A stretch of 64,000 nucleotides of DNA from an uncultured Rhizobium sp. (GCA_945952045.1 CAMFHE010000008.1:1-64000); one strand, 5' to 3'; positions 15,452-25,995 are shown, counted from the first letter of the stretch. A program made the numbers and translations. Notes: generated by a model not told the origin, from the sequence alone.

Positions 15452-16192
15452 TCATTGTGTGATGGCGGTTGTGGCCGTTTCGTGGACATGCAGCCCACAT
15501 TCGCGTTTTTCGTCGTTTTCCCACCACCAGCGACCGGCGCGCTCCGGCTCTCCGGGCTTGATGGCGCGGGTGCAGGGTTCGCAGCCGATGGAGGGATAGC
15601 CACGCGCATGCAGCGGATTGATCGGCACGCTCTCGGCCTCGACAAAGGCGTTGATCGCGTCGATGTCCCAATCCGCCAGCGGATTGACCTTGATAAGACA
15701 GCGCTCCGGATCGTATTCGGCAAACGGCGTATCGGCGCGATTGCCCGACTGGCCGCGACGCAGGCCGGTGATCCAGACGGCGGCGCCTTCAAGCGCCTTG
15801 GCCAGCGGCTTCAGCTTGCGCACGCCGCAACAGGCATGACGCGCCTCGACGCTTTCGTAGAAGCCGTTAAGGCCGTATTTGGCCGCATAGGCGTCGATAT
15901 CGGCCTGCTCGGGGTGAAAGCGGCGGATCTTCATGTCGAAACGCTCTTCGGTTTCGGCGATCAGCGCCACGGTTTCGGGAAACAGGCGGCCGGTCTCGAG
16001 CGTCACGACGTCGATAGGCAGGCGCTGCGAACCGATGACGGCGGAGATCACCTGGTCCTCGATACCGAGCGACGTGGTGAAGACGGCGCGGCCGCCAAGA
16101 CTGGCGACAAGCGACAGTCGCCCGGCCAGATCCAGCCCCGAAAGGGTATCGTTCAACGCTGCGGCGTCGGCAATGGCTTGATGTGCAGTCAT
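15452..16192 (-). CDS. cysH: Assimilatory adenylyl-sulfate (APS) reductase
   Basis: Reduces activated sulfate to sulfite for cysteine synthesis. 246 residues with the PAPS-reductase fold. It carries the cysteine pairs that ligate a 4Fe-4S cluster: ACCGVRKLKPL at about 120-130 and CEPCT at about 203-207. The C-terminal ECGLH redox cysteine is at about 231-235. The cluster cysteines mark it as the APS-using form typical of rhizobia, which fits the absence of an APS kinase in the unit. It is the first gene of cysHDN, preceded by a near-consensus promoter with a palindrome in its spacer. Confidence 0.95.
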   Translation of the reverse strand: MTAHQAIADAAALNDTLSGLDLAGRLSLVASLGGRAVFTTSLGIEDQVISAVIGSQRLPIDVVTLETGRLFPETVALIAETEERFDMKIRRFHPEQADIDAYAAKYGLNGFYESVEARHACCGVRKLKPLAKALEGAAVWITGLRRGQSGNRADTPFAEYDPERCLIKVNPLADWDIDAINAFVEAESVPINPLHARGYPSIGCEPCTRAIKPGEPERAGRWWWENDEKRECGLHVHETATTAITQ

Positions 16193-16344
16193 GAAAACAT
16201 ATCCGGATTCAACTTGGCCGGATTATCTCAGCTTGCGGACAGGCAGGATAGAAATAGCGATCTCGAATCGCCAGCGCCCGGAGCAAATATCTCTTCCAAC
16301 CCCCCGTTTCGGTAGAAAACGGGAGGGCTCGGTCACGGAAGGTT

Positions 16345-16372
16345 TATCTACTTAATTTGTAGATTTTGTCAA
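16345..16372 (-). promoter_or_regulatory. cysH promoter with embedded operator palindrome
   Basis: On the minus strand TTGACA (16372-16367) and TAGATA (16350-16345) are separated by 16 bases. The spacer and -10 overlap the inverted repeat ATCTAC-N7-GTAGAT (16346-16364). The -35 box runs into the end of the ClC gene. A repressor on the palindrome would block polymerase, as expected for a sulfur-responsive operon; the regulator is not in the window. Confidence 0.65.
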
Positions 16373-17715
16373 GCGCTTGCGGCGTGATCTTCCGTTCTTC
16401 TTGCCCTGAGCGCCGCCGCGATGAAAACGCGTGACAGGCCGTGATAGAGCGGCTCGCGCGAGATCAACCGCGACGTGACATAGCCGATCATCGAAACCGC
16501 CATGATCGGGATGACCGCCTCGTGGTCGCCGGTCATTTCCAGGATGATGACGAAGGCGGTCATCGGCGCCTGCACGACGCCGGCGAAATAACCGGCCATG
16601 CCGAGGATGGCGGCGAGCGGTATGCTGACGCCGAGCAACTGCCCGATGCTGCTGCCGAAACCGGCGCCGACCGACAGCGACGGCGCGAAAATGCCGCCGG
16701 GAATGCCCGAGAGCATCGACAGAAAGCTGGCGGCGAGCTTTGTCAGGAAGAAATACCAGGGCAGCGCCTCGCCTTCGATGGCCCCGCGCGCCTGTTCATA
16801 ACCGGTGCCGAAGGTCTGGCCGCCGCTGGCGACGCCAATGATCGCCACCGCCAGGCCGCAGAGACCGGCGACGAACAGCATGCGTTTTAAGGGATCGGGA
16901 TGCGCCCAGCGGCGCAGCCGCTGCCCGAGCCTGAGCGCCATCGCGCTGAACAGTGCTCCGAGCGCCCCGCCGCCGACGCCGCAGAACAGCACCAGGCTCC
17001 ATTCGCGGGCGCCGACCGGCATGACATGCGTCGAGCCGAAATAATTATAGCTGCCGGAAAGCCCGAGCGCCGCAAGGCCGGACAGGATGACGGCGGTCAG
17101 CACGATGCCGTTGGCGCGCGACTGGTAGCTGCGGCTCATCTCCTCGATGGCGAAGACGATGCCGGCCAGCGGCGTGTTGAAGGCGGCGGCGATGCCGGCG
17201 GCGGAGCCGGCAAGGATCAGCCCACGCGCCTGCGCCATGCCGCCGAAGCGGGCGACGGCGAGCATGATGGAGGAGCCAACCTGCACCGTCGGCCCCTCGC
17301 GGCCGATCGAGGCGCCGCAGAACAGGCCAACGACGGTGAGCAGGATCTTGCCGAAGGCGAGCCGCAGCGACAGCAGCCGCTTGCGGTCGAGATCGTCGTT
17401 GAGATGGCGCGCGGCAATCGCCTGCGGAATGCCGCTGCCTTGCGAGTTCGGAAACAGCCGCGCCGCCAGATAGCTGCAGAGCACGAAGCCGGCCGGCGTC
17501 AGAATGAGCGGCAACAGATAGGCCAGCGGATGCGCCGTCGTCGCTATCTTGAACAGATGCTGCGCCGCATCCGCCGCCCACGCGAAACCGACGCTGATCA
17601 CGCCAATGGCAAGCGCGCCTGCCCAGAAGACGATCCTCGGTTTCCACAGGGCCGGAGAAACGCGCAGGACGCGTGAGCGTCGCATGAAACGGTATGTCTT
17701 CGATGTCTTGGGCAT
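16369..17715 (-). CDS. ClC-family chloride channel or Cl-/H+ antiporter
   Basis: Multi-pass membrane protein of about 448 residues with the ClC signature loops: GSGIPQAIAA for the first chloride-binding segment (with the central Ser), GREGPTVQVG for the second and GGIFAPSLSVGAGFG for the third. The first hydrophobic helix starts at about residue 25 (IVFWAGALAIGVISVGFAWA). ATG at 17715 is chosen because upstream in-frame codons (to 17907) overlap betA in an unconserved frame; its ribosome-binding site is weak. Same strand as, and 94 bases after, betA, so it may be read with the bet genes and help in osmotic adjustment. Confidence 0.85.
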   Translation of the reverse strand: MPKTSKTYRFMRRSRVLRVSPALWKPRIVFWAGALAIGVISVGFAWAADAAQHLFKIATTAHPLAYLLPLILTPAGFVLCSYLAARLFPNSQGSGIPQAIAARHLNDDLDRKRLLSLRLAFGKILLTVVGLFCGASIGREGPTVQVGSSIMLAVARFGGMAQARGLILAGSAAGIAAAFNTPLAGIVFAIEEMSRSYQSRANGIVLTAVILSGLAALGLSGSYNYFGSTHVMPVGAREWSLVLFCGVGGGALGALFSAMALRLGQRLRRWAHPDPLKRMLFVAGLCGLAVAIIGVASGGQTFGTGYEQARGAIEGEALPWYFFLTKLAASFLSMLSGIPGGIFAPSLSVGAGFGSSIGQLLGVSIPLAAILGMAGYFAGVVQAPMTAFVIILEMTGDHEAVIPIMAVSMIGYVTSRLISREPLYHGLSRVFIAAALRARRTEDHAASA

Positions 17716-17809
17716 GGGGAGGTGACCGCGTGATAAGTGAGACTTATCTATCGCTGGCCACCTCCGGGAAGCAAGGCCGAGCGCCGCCGAAAGCGGCGAT
17801 GCCGAAACA

Positions 17810-19462
17810 TTACCGGTCGCTTTCCTGCCAGCGCGGATTGATCCACGGCTCCTGGTTGGAGCGGGGCAGGGGCTGCTTGCCGAGGATGTGGTCGGCGGCC
17901 TTTTCACCGGTCATGATCGACGGGCCGTTGAGGTTGCCGTAGGTCACATGCGGGAAGATCGACGAGTCGGCGACGCGAAGGCCTTCGACGCCGATGACGC
18001 GGCATTCGGGATCGACGACGGCCATCGGGTCGTTCGCCGCGCCCATGCGGCAGGTGCCGCAGGGGTGATAGGCGCTTTCCAGATGCTCGCGCAGGAAGGC
18101 GTCGATCTGCTCGTCGCTCTGCACCGTCTCGCCCGGCTGTATCTCAGGGCCGCGAAACTCGTCGAAGGCCTTCTGGCCAAAAATTTCGCGGGTGAGGCGC
18201 ACGCAGTGGCGGAACTTTTCCCAGTCTTCCGGGTGGCTCATATAGTTGAAGCGGATCACCGGATCGGCCTTCGGATCCGAAGAACGCAGGGTGACATTGC
18301 CGCGCGATTTCGACAGGTTGTAGCCGACGTGAACCTGGAAACCATGGCTCTTGGCGGCGGCCTTGCCGTCATAGGAAATGGCGACCGGCAGGAAGTGATA
18401 CTGGATGTCCGGCTGTTTCACGCCCGGGGCAGAGCGCAGGAATGCGCAGGCTTCGAACTGGTTCGAGGCGCCGAGCCCGCCCTTGGAGAGCAGCCATTGC
18501 GCGCCGGCCACGCCCTGCCAGAACCAGGGCAGCCAGGAATAGAGCGACACCGGCTTCGTCGAGACCTGCTGGAAATAGAATTCCATATGGTCCTGCAGAT
18601 TGGCGCCGACGCCGGGACGATCGACCTTCACCTCGATGCCCATGTCTTTCAAGTGCTGCGCCGGGCCGATGCCGGACAGCATCAGGAGTTTCGGCGAATT
18701 GAAGGAGGAAGCGGAAACGATCACCTCGCGGCTCGCCCTGATGACCTCGACCTTGCCGCCGCGCTCGATCTCGACGCCGACGGCCCGGCCGTTCTCGATG
18801 ACGATTTTTCGCGCGAAGCAGTGGATGAGTTCGACATTGCCGCGCTTCAGCGCCGGCCTGAGATAGGCATTGGCCGCCGACCAGCGCCGGCCCCGGTAGA
18901 TGGTCTGCTCCATCAGCCCGAAGCCTTCCTGCTTCGAGCCGTTATAGTCTTCGGTGGTCTCGAAGCCGGCCTGCTGGCCGGCCTGGATGAAGGCGTGGAA
19001 CAGCGGATTGGTCATCGGCCCGCGCTGCACATGCAGCGGGCCGTTTGTGCCGCGCCAGCCTTCCTCGCCGCCATGGCTATGCTCCATGCGCTTGAAGTAG
19101 GGCAGCACGTCGGCATAGGCCCAGCCCTGCGCGCCCAGTTCCTCCCAGCGATTGAAGTCCTCGGCATGGCCGCGCACATAGACGAGGCCGTTGATCGAGG
19201 ACGACCCGCCGATCACTTTTCCACGCGGGGCGGTGATGCGGCGGTTATTGAGGTTCGGCTCCGGCTCGGAGAGATAACCCCAGTTGTAGCGCTTCATGCT
19301 CATCGGCCAGGCAAGCGCCGCCGGCATCTGGATGAACGGCCCGAAATCGGAACCGCCGAACTCCAGCACGATGACCTTATGCTTGCCGTCCTCCGACAGC
19401 CGGTAAGCCATGGCCGAACCCGCCGAGCCGGAGCCGATGATGACGAAATCTGCGTTCTGCAT
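17810..19462 (-). CDS. betA: Choline dehydrogenase
   Basis: FAD-dependent GMC oxidoreductase that oxidises choline to betaine aldehyde at the membrane. 550 residues. The FAD-binding motif is [17 protein letters not shown] at residues 6-22, and the GMC signature follows at about 80-100 ([18 protein letters not shown]). The catalytic His is in [10 protein letters not shown], and the C-terminal block is [27 protein letters not shown] precedes ATG 19462. Last of the bet genes, 108 bases after betB. Confidence 0.96.
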   Translation of the reverse strand: MQNADFVIIGSGSAGSAMAYRLSEDGKHKVIVLEFGGSDFGPFIQMPAALAWPMSMKRYNWGYLSEPEPNLNNRRITAPRGKVIGGSSSINGLVYVRGHAEDFNRWEELGAQGWAYADVLPYFKRMEHSHGGEEGWRGTNGPLHVQRGPMTNPLFHAFIQAGQQAGFETTEDYNGSKQEGFGLMEQTIYRGRRWSAANAYLRPALKRGNVELIHCFARKIVIENGRAVGVEIERGGKVEVIRASREVIVSASSFNSPKLLMLSGIGPAQHLKDMGIEVKVDRPGVGANLQDHMEFYFQQVSTKPVSLYSWLPWFWQGVAGAQWLLSKGGLGASNQFEACAFLRSAPGVKQPDIQYHFLPVAISYDGKAAAKSHGFQVHVGYNLSKSRGNVTLRSSDPKADPVIRFNYMSHPEDWEKFRHCVRLTREIFGQKAFDEFRGPEIQPGETVQSDEQIDAFLREHLESAYHPCGTCRMGAANDPMAVVDPECRVIGVEGLRVADSSIFPHVTYGNLNGPSIMTGEKAADHILGKQPLPRSNQEPWINPRWQESDR

Positions 19463-19570
19463 GTTTTTTCCTTTATTGGCATTCCGGTGGCGGCGGAGGC
19501 ATTTGTCGCCCTTGGATGAACCGCCCTTGAAGGCGGCGCATCCTTGGCCATTATGAACGGGACGTCAGGA

Positions 19571-21034
19571 TCAATACGGCGCCTGCACCGGCCCAGTGCC
19601 GACATAGACGGTCTTCAGTTCGGAGTAATGCTCCAGCGCCGCTGCCGAGTTTTCGCGGCCGAAGCCGGATTGCTTGGAGCCGCCGAAGGGGATTTCGACC
19701 GGGCAGAGATTATAGGTGTTGATCCAAAGCGTGCCGGCTTCGAGCTGGTCGACGACGCGGTGGGCGCGGGCGATATCGGCGGTGAAGACGCCGCCGGAGA
19801 GGCCGAATTCGGTGGCGTTGGCGCGGGCGATGACTTCCGCCTCGTCATCGAAATCGAGCACGCACATCACCGGCCCGAAAATTTCCTCGCGGGCGATGGT
19901 CATCTCGTCGGCGACGTCGGCAAATACGGTCGGCTGGATGTAATAGCCTTCGCCGGTCACGGTGTTGGGAATGCCGCCGCCGGTGAGAAGCCGCGCGCCC
20001 TCGGCCTTGCCCTTGTCGATATAGGTGAGAACCTTGTCGCGCTGGGCGAGCGACACCATCGGGCCGAGCTGCGTCGCCTCGTCCATGGGATCGCCGATCA
20101 GGATCGCCTCGGTGCGCGCCTTGAGGCGGGCGAGGAATGTGTCCTTGATCTTCTTCTGCACGAAGACGCGGGTGCCGTTCGAGCAGACCTGTCCGGTGGA
20201 GTAGAAATTGCCGAGCATCGCGCCGCCGATGGCCGAATCGATATCGGCATCCTCGAAGACGATTATCGGCGACTTGCCGCCGAGTTCCATGGTCACATGC
20301 TTGAGATGGCCGGCGGCGGCGGCCGCAACCTTGCGGCCTGTCGGCACCGAGCCGGTCAGCGACACCTTGGCGACGTCGGGATGGTTGACGAGCAACGGCC
20401 CGGTATCGCGGTCGCCCTGGATGACGTTGTAGAGGCCCTTGGGCAGGCCGGCCTCGATCAGGATCTCGGCAATCTTCAGCGCGCCGAGCGGCGTGTTTTC
20501 AGACGGCTTGAACACCATGGCATTGCCGGCGATCAGCGCCGGCGCGCCCTTCCAGCAGGCGATCTGCTGCGGATAGTTCCAGGCGCCGATGCCGACGCAG
20601 ACGCCGAGCGGCACCCGCTTGGTATAGGCGAAATCGCCGCCCAGCGGAATGTAATCGCCATTGAGCGCGGTGGCGGCGATGCCGCCGAAGAATTCGAACG
20701 AGTCCGCGCCGGAAGTCGGGTCGGCGACGATGGTTTCCTGGATCGGCTTGCCGGTATCGAGCGTTTCGAGTTCGGAAAGCTCGCGGTTACGCTCGCGCAT
20801 GATCTCGGCGGCGCGCTTGAGGATGCGGCCGCGCGCGGTCGGGCTCATGGCGGCCCATTCCGGCTGGGCGCGCTTGGCGGCTGCAATCGCCTTTTCGACG
20901 ATGGGGGGGGTTGCCGCATGCAAGCGGGCGATGACCTCGCCGGTCGCCGGATACAGGCTTTCGATCACCGTGCCATCGGTGTCCTCGACGTATTCGCCAT
21001 CGATGAAATGCGAGGCTTTGGGTTGGGCTTTCAT
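19571..21034 (-). CDS. betB: Betaine aldehyde dehydrogenase
   Basis: NAD(P)-dependent aldehyde dehydrogenase that makes glycine betaine, the compatible solute, from betaine aldehyde. 487 residues. Landmarks are the dinucleotide loop [12 protein letters not shown], catalytic Glu in MELGGKSP (about 252) and catalytic Cys in [12 protein letters not shown] (about 286). The C-terminal [20 protein letters not shown] is typical of BetB. It starts one base after the betC stop, so expression is tightly coupled. Confidence 0.96.
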   Translation of the reverse strand: MKAQPKASHFIDGEYVEDTDGTVIESLYPATGEVIARLHAATPPIVEKAIAAAKRAQPEWAAMSPTARGRILKRAAEIMRERNRELSELETLDTGKPIQETIVADPTSGADSFEFFGGIAATALNGDYIPLGGDFAYTKRVPLGVCVGIGAWNYPQQIACWKGAPALIAGNAMVFKPSENTPLGALKIAEILIEAGLPKGLYNVIQGDRDTGPLLVNHPDVAKVSLTGSVPTGRKVAAAAAGHLKHVTMELGGKSPIIVFEDADIDSAIGGAMLGNFYSTGQVCSNGTRVFVQKKIKDTFLARLKARTEAILIGDPMDEATQLGPMVSLAQRDKVLTYIDKGKAEGARLLTGGGIPNTVTGEGYYIQPTVFADVADEMTIAREEIFGPVMCVLDFDDEAEVIARANATEFGLSGGVFTADIARAHRVVDQLEAGTLWINTYNLCPVEIPFGGSKQSGFGRENSAAALEHYSELKTVYVGTGPVQAPY

Positions 21035-21035
21035 C

Positions 21036-22565
21036 TTATTCTCCTCGCGGATAGCGTTTGGATTCTTCGAGATTGTCGAGGTTCATGTGGTTGCGCATGT
21101 AGCGCTCGGAGGCGCGCGCCAGCGGCTGGTGGTCCCAGGGGTAATAGGCGCCGTTGCGTAGCGCCTCATAGACCACCCAGCGCCGCGCCTGGCTTTCGCG
21201 CACGGCGGAATCGAAGGCTTTCATGTCCCAGCGCGCCTCGCGCTTGGCGCGGAAACGGGCAAGCGTTTCGGCATGAGCCGGGTCGGTCGCGAGGTTGTTG
21301 AGTTCCCGCGGATCGGCGTCGAGGTCGTAGAGCTGTTCGGGATCGAGTTCGCAATGGATGTATTTCCATTTGCCCTCGCGAATGCCGACCAGCGGCGCAT
21401 AGGAGCCTTCGGCGGCATATTCCATCAGCACCGGCTCGGTGCGCGCGACGCCGTTGATCATCGGCACGAGGCTGATGCCGTCCGTCCACGGCTTGACCTC
21501 GTCCATGGAAATGCCGGCGAGATCGGCAAGCGTCGGGGTGACGTCGAGGTTGGAGGTCGGGGTCGTGTGCAGGCCGGGCGTAATGCCCGGGCCGGCGACC
21601 ATCAGCGGCACGCGGGCCGAGCCCTCGAAGAAGTTCATCTTGAACCACAATCCGCGCTCGCCGAGCATGTCGCCATGGTCGGAGCAGAACAGGATGTAGG
21701 TGTTGTCGAGCATGCGCGTGCGTGTCAGCGTATCGACGAGTTCGCCGACCTTGTCGTCAAGATAGGAGATGTTGGCGAAATAAGCCCGGCGCGAGCGACG
21801 GATATTTTCTTCGGTGACATCGAAATTCTTGTAGTCGCAGGAGAAGATGATCCGCTGCGAATGCGGGTCCTGCTCCTCCAGAGGGATCGCGCCGACTTGC
21901 GGCAGAAGATGCTCGCAATCCTCGTAGAGATCCCAGTATTTGCGCCGCGCCACGTAAGGATCGTGCGGATGGGTGAAGGAGACGGTCACGCACCAGGGGC
22001 GGCGGCCCTGCTCGTCGTTTTCGCGCGAGAGATGATAGAGCTTCTGGTTGGCGAGGAAGGCGACCTCGTCGTCATATTCCATCTGGTTGGTGATTTCGGC
22101 AACGCCGGCGCCGGTGACGGAACCGAGATTGTGATACCACCAGTCGATGCGCTCGCCGGGCTTGCGGTAATCCGGCGTCCAGCCGAAATCGGCGGGGTAG
22201 ATATCGGTGGTCAGCCGTTCCTCGAAACCGTGCAGCTGGTCCGGCCCGACGAAATGCATCTTGCCCGACAGCGCCGTGTAATAGCCGGCGCGGCGCAGGT
22301 GATGCGCATAGGTGGGGATGGAGGAGATATATTCGGCGGCGTTGTCATAGACGTGCGTGCGGCTGGGAAGCTGGCCGGCCATGAACGAGGCGCGCGCCGG
22401 CGCGCAGAGCGGTGAGGAGGTGTAGTTGTTGGAAAACCGCGCCGAGCGCGCCGCCAGCGCTTTCAGATGCGGCGCATGCAGGAAATCGGCGGGGCCGTCG
22501 GCAAAGAAGGTGCCGTTGAACTGGTCGACCATGACGATCAGGATGTTTGGTGTTGCGTGGCTCAA
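21036..22565 (-). CDS. betC: Choline sulfatase
   Basis: Alkaline-phosphatase-superfamily sulfatase that frees choline from choline-O-sulfate, feeding the betaine pathway and supplying sulfate. 509 residues. Metal site MVDQFNGTF at the N-terminus, and sulfatase signature [19 protein letters not shown] whose Cys (about 54) is converted to formylglycine. The C-terminal [20 protein letters not shown] block is typical of BetC. Translation begins at a TTG (22565) with AAGGG nine bases upstream. Presence of betC between betI and betB is the arrangement known from Sinorhizobium meliloti. Confidence 0.95.
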   Translation of the reverse strand: MSHATPNILIVMVDQFNGTFFADGPADFLHAPHLKALAARSARFSNNYTSSPLCAPARASFMAGQLPSRTHVYDNAAEYISSIPTYAHHLRRAGYYTALSGKMHFVGPDQLHGFEERLTTDIYPADFGWTPDYRKPGERIDWWYHNLGSVTGAGVAEITNQMEYDDEVAFLANQKLYHLSRENDEQGRRPWCVTVSFTHPHDPYVARRKYWDLYEDCEHLLPQVGAIPLEEQDPHSQRIIFSCDYKNFDVTEENIRRSRRAYFANISYLDDKVGELVDTLTRTRMLDNTYILFCSDHGDMLGERGLWFKMNFFEGSARVPLMVAGPGITPGLHTTPTSNLDVTPTLADLAGISMDEVKPWTDGISLVPMINGVARTEPVLMEYAAEGSYAPLVGIREGKWKYIHCELDPEQLYDLDADPRELNNLATDPAHAETLARFRAKREARWDMKAFDSAVRESQARRWVVYEALRNGAYYPWDHQPLARASERYMRNHMNLDNLEESKRYPRGE

Positions 22566-22644
22566 CGGGATGTTCCCTTGGTGAATGGATCGGCTGCAAG
22601 TCGGGCGGATCGAAGCGGTTTGTCCGGGTGACGATAGAAGAATT

Positions 22645-23229
22645 TCATCGCGGCCTGCCCAGTTGCGTCGACAGATAATCCTCCGTCAACGCCACGCAGG
22701 TCTCGATGGAAAGAGGCGAGGCGCGCAGGCCCTGGCGAATGTAAAGCCCGTCGATCATCGCCGCCGTGCCTTCGGCGATGCGCGCCGCCTCCGCCGCGCT
22801 GCACAGGGCGTTCAGCGCCGAGACGAGGTCGGAGCGCAAGCGCCTGGCATAGATCACGAGCAGCCGGCGCATGTCTTCGGACCGCTGGGCCTCGACATAG
22901 AAGGCGAGCCAGGCGGAGATCGTTTCCGGGCAGAACTGGTCGGCCTGGAAGCTGACGCGCACCACCGCCGACAGACGGTCGCGCGGCGTTTGCGCCGCCC
23001 GCAACGCCGCAACGGCATCGGCGCGCAACTGCCGCAGCAGGCTGCGGATCGTCTCGACCATCAGCCGGTCCTTGGAGCCGAAATAATGATGGGCAAGCGC
23101 CGCCGACACGCCGGCCTGGCGCGCGATCTGCGACATGGTCACATCCAGCGAGCCGTGATCGCCGATAGCGCGCAAGGCGGCATCGACGAGCGCCTTGCGG
23201 CGGATCGGCTCCATTCCCAGTTTCGGCAT
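22645..23229 (-). CDS. betI: TetR-family repressor of the bet genes
   Basis: Choline-sensing repressor, 194 residues. The N-terminal helix-turn-helix is [20 protein letters not shown] ... [20 protein letters not shown] (residues about 9-55), and the C-terminal helical domain matches BetI ([21 protein letters not shown]). It is the first gene of betICBA, 79 bases before betC. The palindrome at 23260-23279 just upstream is the expected operator. Confidence 0.93.
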   Translation of the reverse strand: MPKLGMEPIRRKALVDAALRAIGDHGSLDVTMSQIARQAGVSAALAHHYFGSKDRLMVETIRSLLRQLRADAVAALRAAQTPRDRLSAVVRVSFQADQFCPETISAWLAFYVEAQRSEDMRRLLVIYARRLRSDLVSALNALCSAAEAARIAEGTAAMIDGLYIRQGLRASPLSIETCVALTEDYLSTQLGRPR

Positions 23230-23259
23230 CGGTTCACCCCTGTTGCCCGGAGATTATTT

Positions 23260-23279
23260 TTGATTGATCCATCAATCAA
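23260..23279. promoter_or_regulatory. BetI operator
   Basis: TTGATTGAT-CC-ATCAATCAA is a perfect 9-base inverted repeat 31 bases upstream of the betI start, embedded in A/T-rich flanks. Position and sequence agree with known BetI sites. It lies between divergent betI and the HdeD-like gene and could influence both. Confidence 0.8.
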
Positions 23280-23367
23280 TAAAAATCTGGCGCTTCTCTT
23301 GATTTTGCGCAAACCAACGTCCCGGTCATGCGTTATCGCTGAAGGAAACGAACGGGTAGGGCGGGTC

Positions 23368-23922
23368 ATGACGGAGTTCGGTCGCAGCCTCGGGCTTTCG
23401 CATCTGCATATGAAATGGGGATGGTTCGTCGGCATCGGCCTGCTGTTGCTGATCTGCGGCGCGGCGGCGCTTGCCGATCTCATGGTGGCGACAGTCGTAT
23501 CCGTCTATTATGTCGGCATGCTGATGATCCTCGGCGGTGTCCTGTCCATCGCACATGGATTCCAGGTCAAGGGTTGGGAAAGTTCGGTGCTCTGGGCGCT
23601 TGGCGGCGCGCTGTATGTGCTGGCCGGTTTCTTCGCCTTTTTGAATCCCGTGCTGGCGTCGGCGGCGCTGACCCTGATGCTGGCGGCGGCGCTGATCGTG
23701 ACGGGTGTCGTGCGCCTGATCGTCGGCTTTCGCATGCGCGGCATGCCGGGCAGCGGCTGGATCATTTTTGCCGGTGCGGTCACCGCGCTTGCCGGCATCG
23801 TCATCGCCGTCGGCTGGCCGGTCAACAGCCTGTGGATCCTCGGCGCCTTTCTCGCAATTGACCTTCTGATGCAGGGCTGGTCGCTGCTTTTCCTCGGTCT
23901 GGCTTTGCGCGGCAGCCGCTGA
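23368..23922 (+). CDS. HdeD-like (DUF308) integral membrane protein
   Basis: 184 residues with about six transmembrane helices arranged as three pairs, for example VGIGLLLLICGAAALADLMV and MLMILGGVLSIAHGFQV. Such duplicated two-helix units are typical of the HdeD/DUF308 family, linked in enterobacteria to acid resistance. ATG 23368 follows GGGTAGGGCGGG; upstream in-frame codons run through the betI promoter and are unlikely to be translated. Divergent from betI, so it may share osmotic or stress regulation, but no direct evidence for this is visible. Confidence 0.85.
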   Translation: MTEFGRSLGLSHLHMKWGWFVGIGLLLLICGAAALADLMVATVVSVYYVGMLMILGGVLSIAHGFQVKGWESSVLWALGGALYVLAGFFAFLNPVLASAALTLMLAAALIVTGVVRLIVGFRMRGMPGSGWIIFAGAVTALAGIVIAVGWPVNSLWILGAFLAIDLLMQGWSLLFLGLALRGSR

Positions 23923-24081
23923 AAACAACCTCGCCGATTTGTCATGCAAGTTTCATATTGCGACAACGTTTCCTTGACGAATTGCGGTAAAAATCCCTGT
24001 GAAAAGAAAGCATTCCGGGAAATCGACGTCGCGGTTTCCTCTGGGTTGCATCAAAAGAAAACAGAGTGGACAGGGATAAAA

Positions 24082-25899
24082 ATGTCGGCCTTTGCTTCGG
24101 ACGAGCAGCGCGTGCCTCCGATCGCCGCGGAACATGTGGCCTCGCTGGCGAAAATCGTCATGGAATGCGCTTTCCAACCCATTGTCGAGGCGGGAACCGG
24201 TACGGTTTTCGGCTATGAATCGCTGATGCGCGGTTTCGATCGCCTCGGTTTCCAGACGCCGCTGGAATTGCTCGATAGGGCCGAGAAATCCGGCCAGCTC
24301 CTGTCCGTCGAACAGATGCTGTGGAGCCGGGCCGTGGCGAAATTCGCCACCATCGAGAACTGCACCACCGCGACGCTGTTTCTCAATCTCGATGCGCGGT
24401 TGATCCCGCATGGCGACCTTTTGATCGAAAGCCTGTTGCAGCATCTGCGCAAGAACGCGATCCCGCCATCCTCCATCTGCTTCGAGCTCTCCGAGCGGAT
24501 CGACAATACCAGCCTTGCGGAATTTCCCGGCCTCGTCGCCCGCATCCGAAAGGCCGGCTTCAAGCTCGCCATCGACGATTTCGGCGCCGGCCATGCCGAG
24601 ATGAAGCTGCTGTGCGACTATCCGATCGACTACCTCAAGATTGACCGCCATTTCCTGACCGAGATCGACCGCAAGCCGCGCAAACGCCATCTGTTCAAGA
24701 CAGTCGCGCAGATGGCGCATGTTCTCGGCATCCGCGTCATCGCCGAGGGCATCGAGACCGAGGCGGAATTCCTCGCCGCCCGCGAATGCGGCGCCGATCT
24801 GGTGCAGGGATGGTTCATCTCCCGTCCCACCACCTTCCTGTCCGAGCTGAAGCCGGCCTATCCGCATCTGCACGATCTCGGCATCATGAAGCGCGGCCGC
24901 CACCAGTCGCTGGACGAGATCCTGATCCGCAAGCAGGTCGAGCAATTGCCGACCGTCTATGAAAGCGACAGCATCGAAACCGTCTTCGATCTCTTCCGCC
25001 GCAATCCGCAACAGGCCTTCTTCCCGGTGCTGAACGCCAATGGCGAACCGCGTGGCATCATCCACGAGCATCATCTGAAGGAATATATCTACCAGCCCTT
25101 CGGCCGCGATCTGCTCAAGAACCGCGTCTATCAGCGCTCGATCTCGAATTTCGTCGACATGGCGCCCATCGTCGGACTGGACGCGGACGCCGACAAGCTG
25201 ACGGCGATCTTCGCCAACATGAACGGCAGCGATTGCATCATTCTCACCGACAATATGCGCTATGCCGGCGTCGTGTCTGCGGCCTCGCTGATCAAGGTGA
25301 TCAACGAGAAGCAGCTGAAGATCGCCCAGGACCAGAACCCGCTGACCGGCCTGCCGGGCAACCGCGCCATCCGCGAGTTCATGCAGGCGACGGCGCGTGA
25401 CGGCGACGAGACGCGCTTCTTCTGCTATTGCGACTTCGACAATTTCAAGCCGTTCAACGATCGTTACGGCTTCCACCTCGGCGACCACGCCATCTCGCTG
25501 TTCTCTGCGCTGATGCGCCGCTATTTCTTCTCCGATGGCGATTTCCTCGGCCATGTCGGCGGCGACGATTTCTTCATCGGCGTCAGCGATTGGACGCGCG
25601 AGGAACTGATCGAAATTCTCGACCGCCTGCTCGGCGATTTCCAGAAGGATGTCGTCGATCTCTATCCGGAAGACGACCGCCGTCTCGGCCGCATGATCGG
25701 CCATGACCGCAACGGCGCGGAATGTTCATTCCCGCTGATGCGTTGTTCAATCGGCGTACTGGAGCTGACCCAGGGCCTCGTCATCGACGATATCGGCCGT
25801 GTCAGCGCGGCAATCGCGGCTGTGAAGGCGCAGGCGAAAATCTCCGAGGACGGCGTCGGCGTGATGCAATTCGGCATCGACGCCGAATTGGCGGCCTGA
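24082..25899 (+). CDS. EAL-CBS-GGDEF cyclic-di-GMP signalling protein
   Basis: About 605 residues, cytoplasmic. The N-terminal EAL phosphodiesterase domain (about 25-265) keeps YESLMRG for the EAL motif, ELSERID, IDDFGAGHAEM, YLKID, VIAEGIET and QGWF, so catalysis is plausible. Two CBS repeats follow (about 285-415; PVLNANGEPRGIIHEHHL), then a GGDEF domain (about 420-585) with YCDFDNFKPFND and GGDDF. The signature is conserved in acidity but there is no RxxD inhibitory site. ATG 24082 is preferred (AGGG upstream); a frame continues back to 23944. The CBS pair could bind adenosyl ligands and gate the two domains. Confidence 0.9.
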   Translation: MSAFASDEQRVPPIAAEHVASLAKIVMECAFQPIVEAGTGTVFGYESLMRGFDRLGFQTPLELLDRAEKSGQLLSVEQMLWSRAVAKFATIENCTTATLFLNLDARLIPHGDLLIESLLQHLRKNAIPPSSICFELSERIDNTSLAEFPGLVARIRKAGFKLAIDDFGAGHAEMKLLCDYPIDYLKIDRHFLTEIDRKPRKRHLFKTVAQMAHVLGIRVIAEGIETEAEFLAARECGADLVQGWFISRPTTFLSELKPAYPHLHDLGIMKRGRHQSLDEILIRKQVEQLPTVYESDSIETVFDLFRRNPQQAFFPVLNANGEPRGIIHEHHLKEYIYQPFGRDLLKNRVYQRSISNFVDMAPIVGLDADADKLTAIFANMNGSDCIILTDNMRYAGVVSAASLIKVINEKQLKIAQDQNPLTGLPGNRAIREFMQATARDGDETRFFCYCDFDNFKPFNDRYGFHLGDHAISLFSALMRRYFFSDGDFLGHVGGDDFFIGVSDWTREELIEILDRLLGDFQKDVVDLYPEDDRRLGRMIGHDRNGAECSFPLMRCSIGVLELTQGLVIDDIGRVSAAIAAVKAQAKISEDGVGVMQFGIDAELAA

Positions 25900-25995
25900 C
25901 GGCAGCGTCGCCGAAACAGCGTCAATCCGCCAGCTTTCCAAGCCGGCGGGCTTGCCCTATGTCGAGTGAGACAAGCGAAAGAGGAGCGCCGTTTC

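Noticed and set aside
17888-21301. Long plus-strand open frames over betA and betB
   Set aside because: Shadows of the bet genes; no domain signature and no ribosome-binding site.
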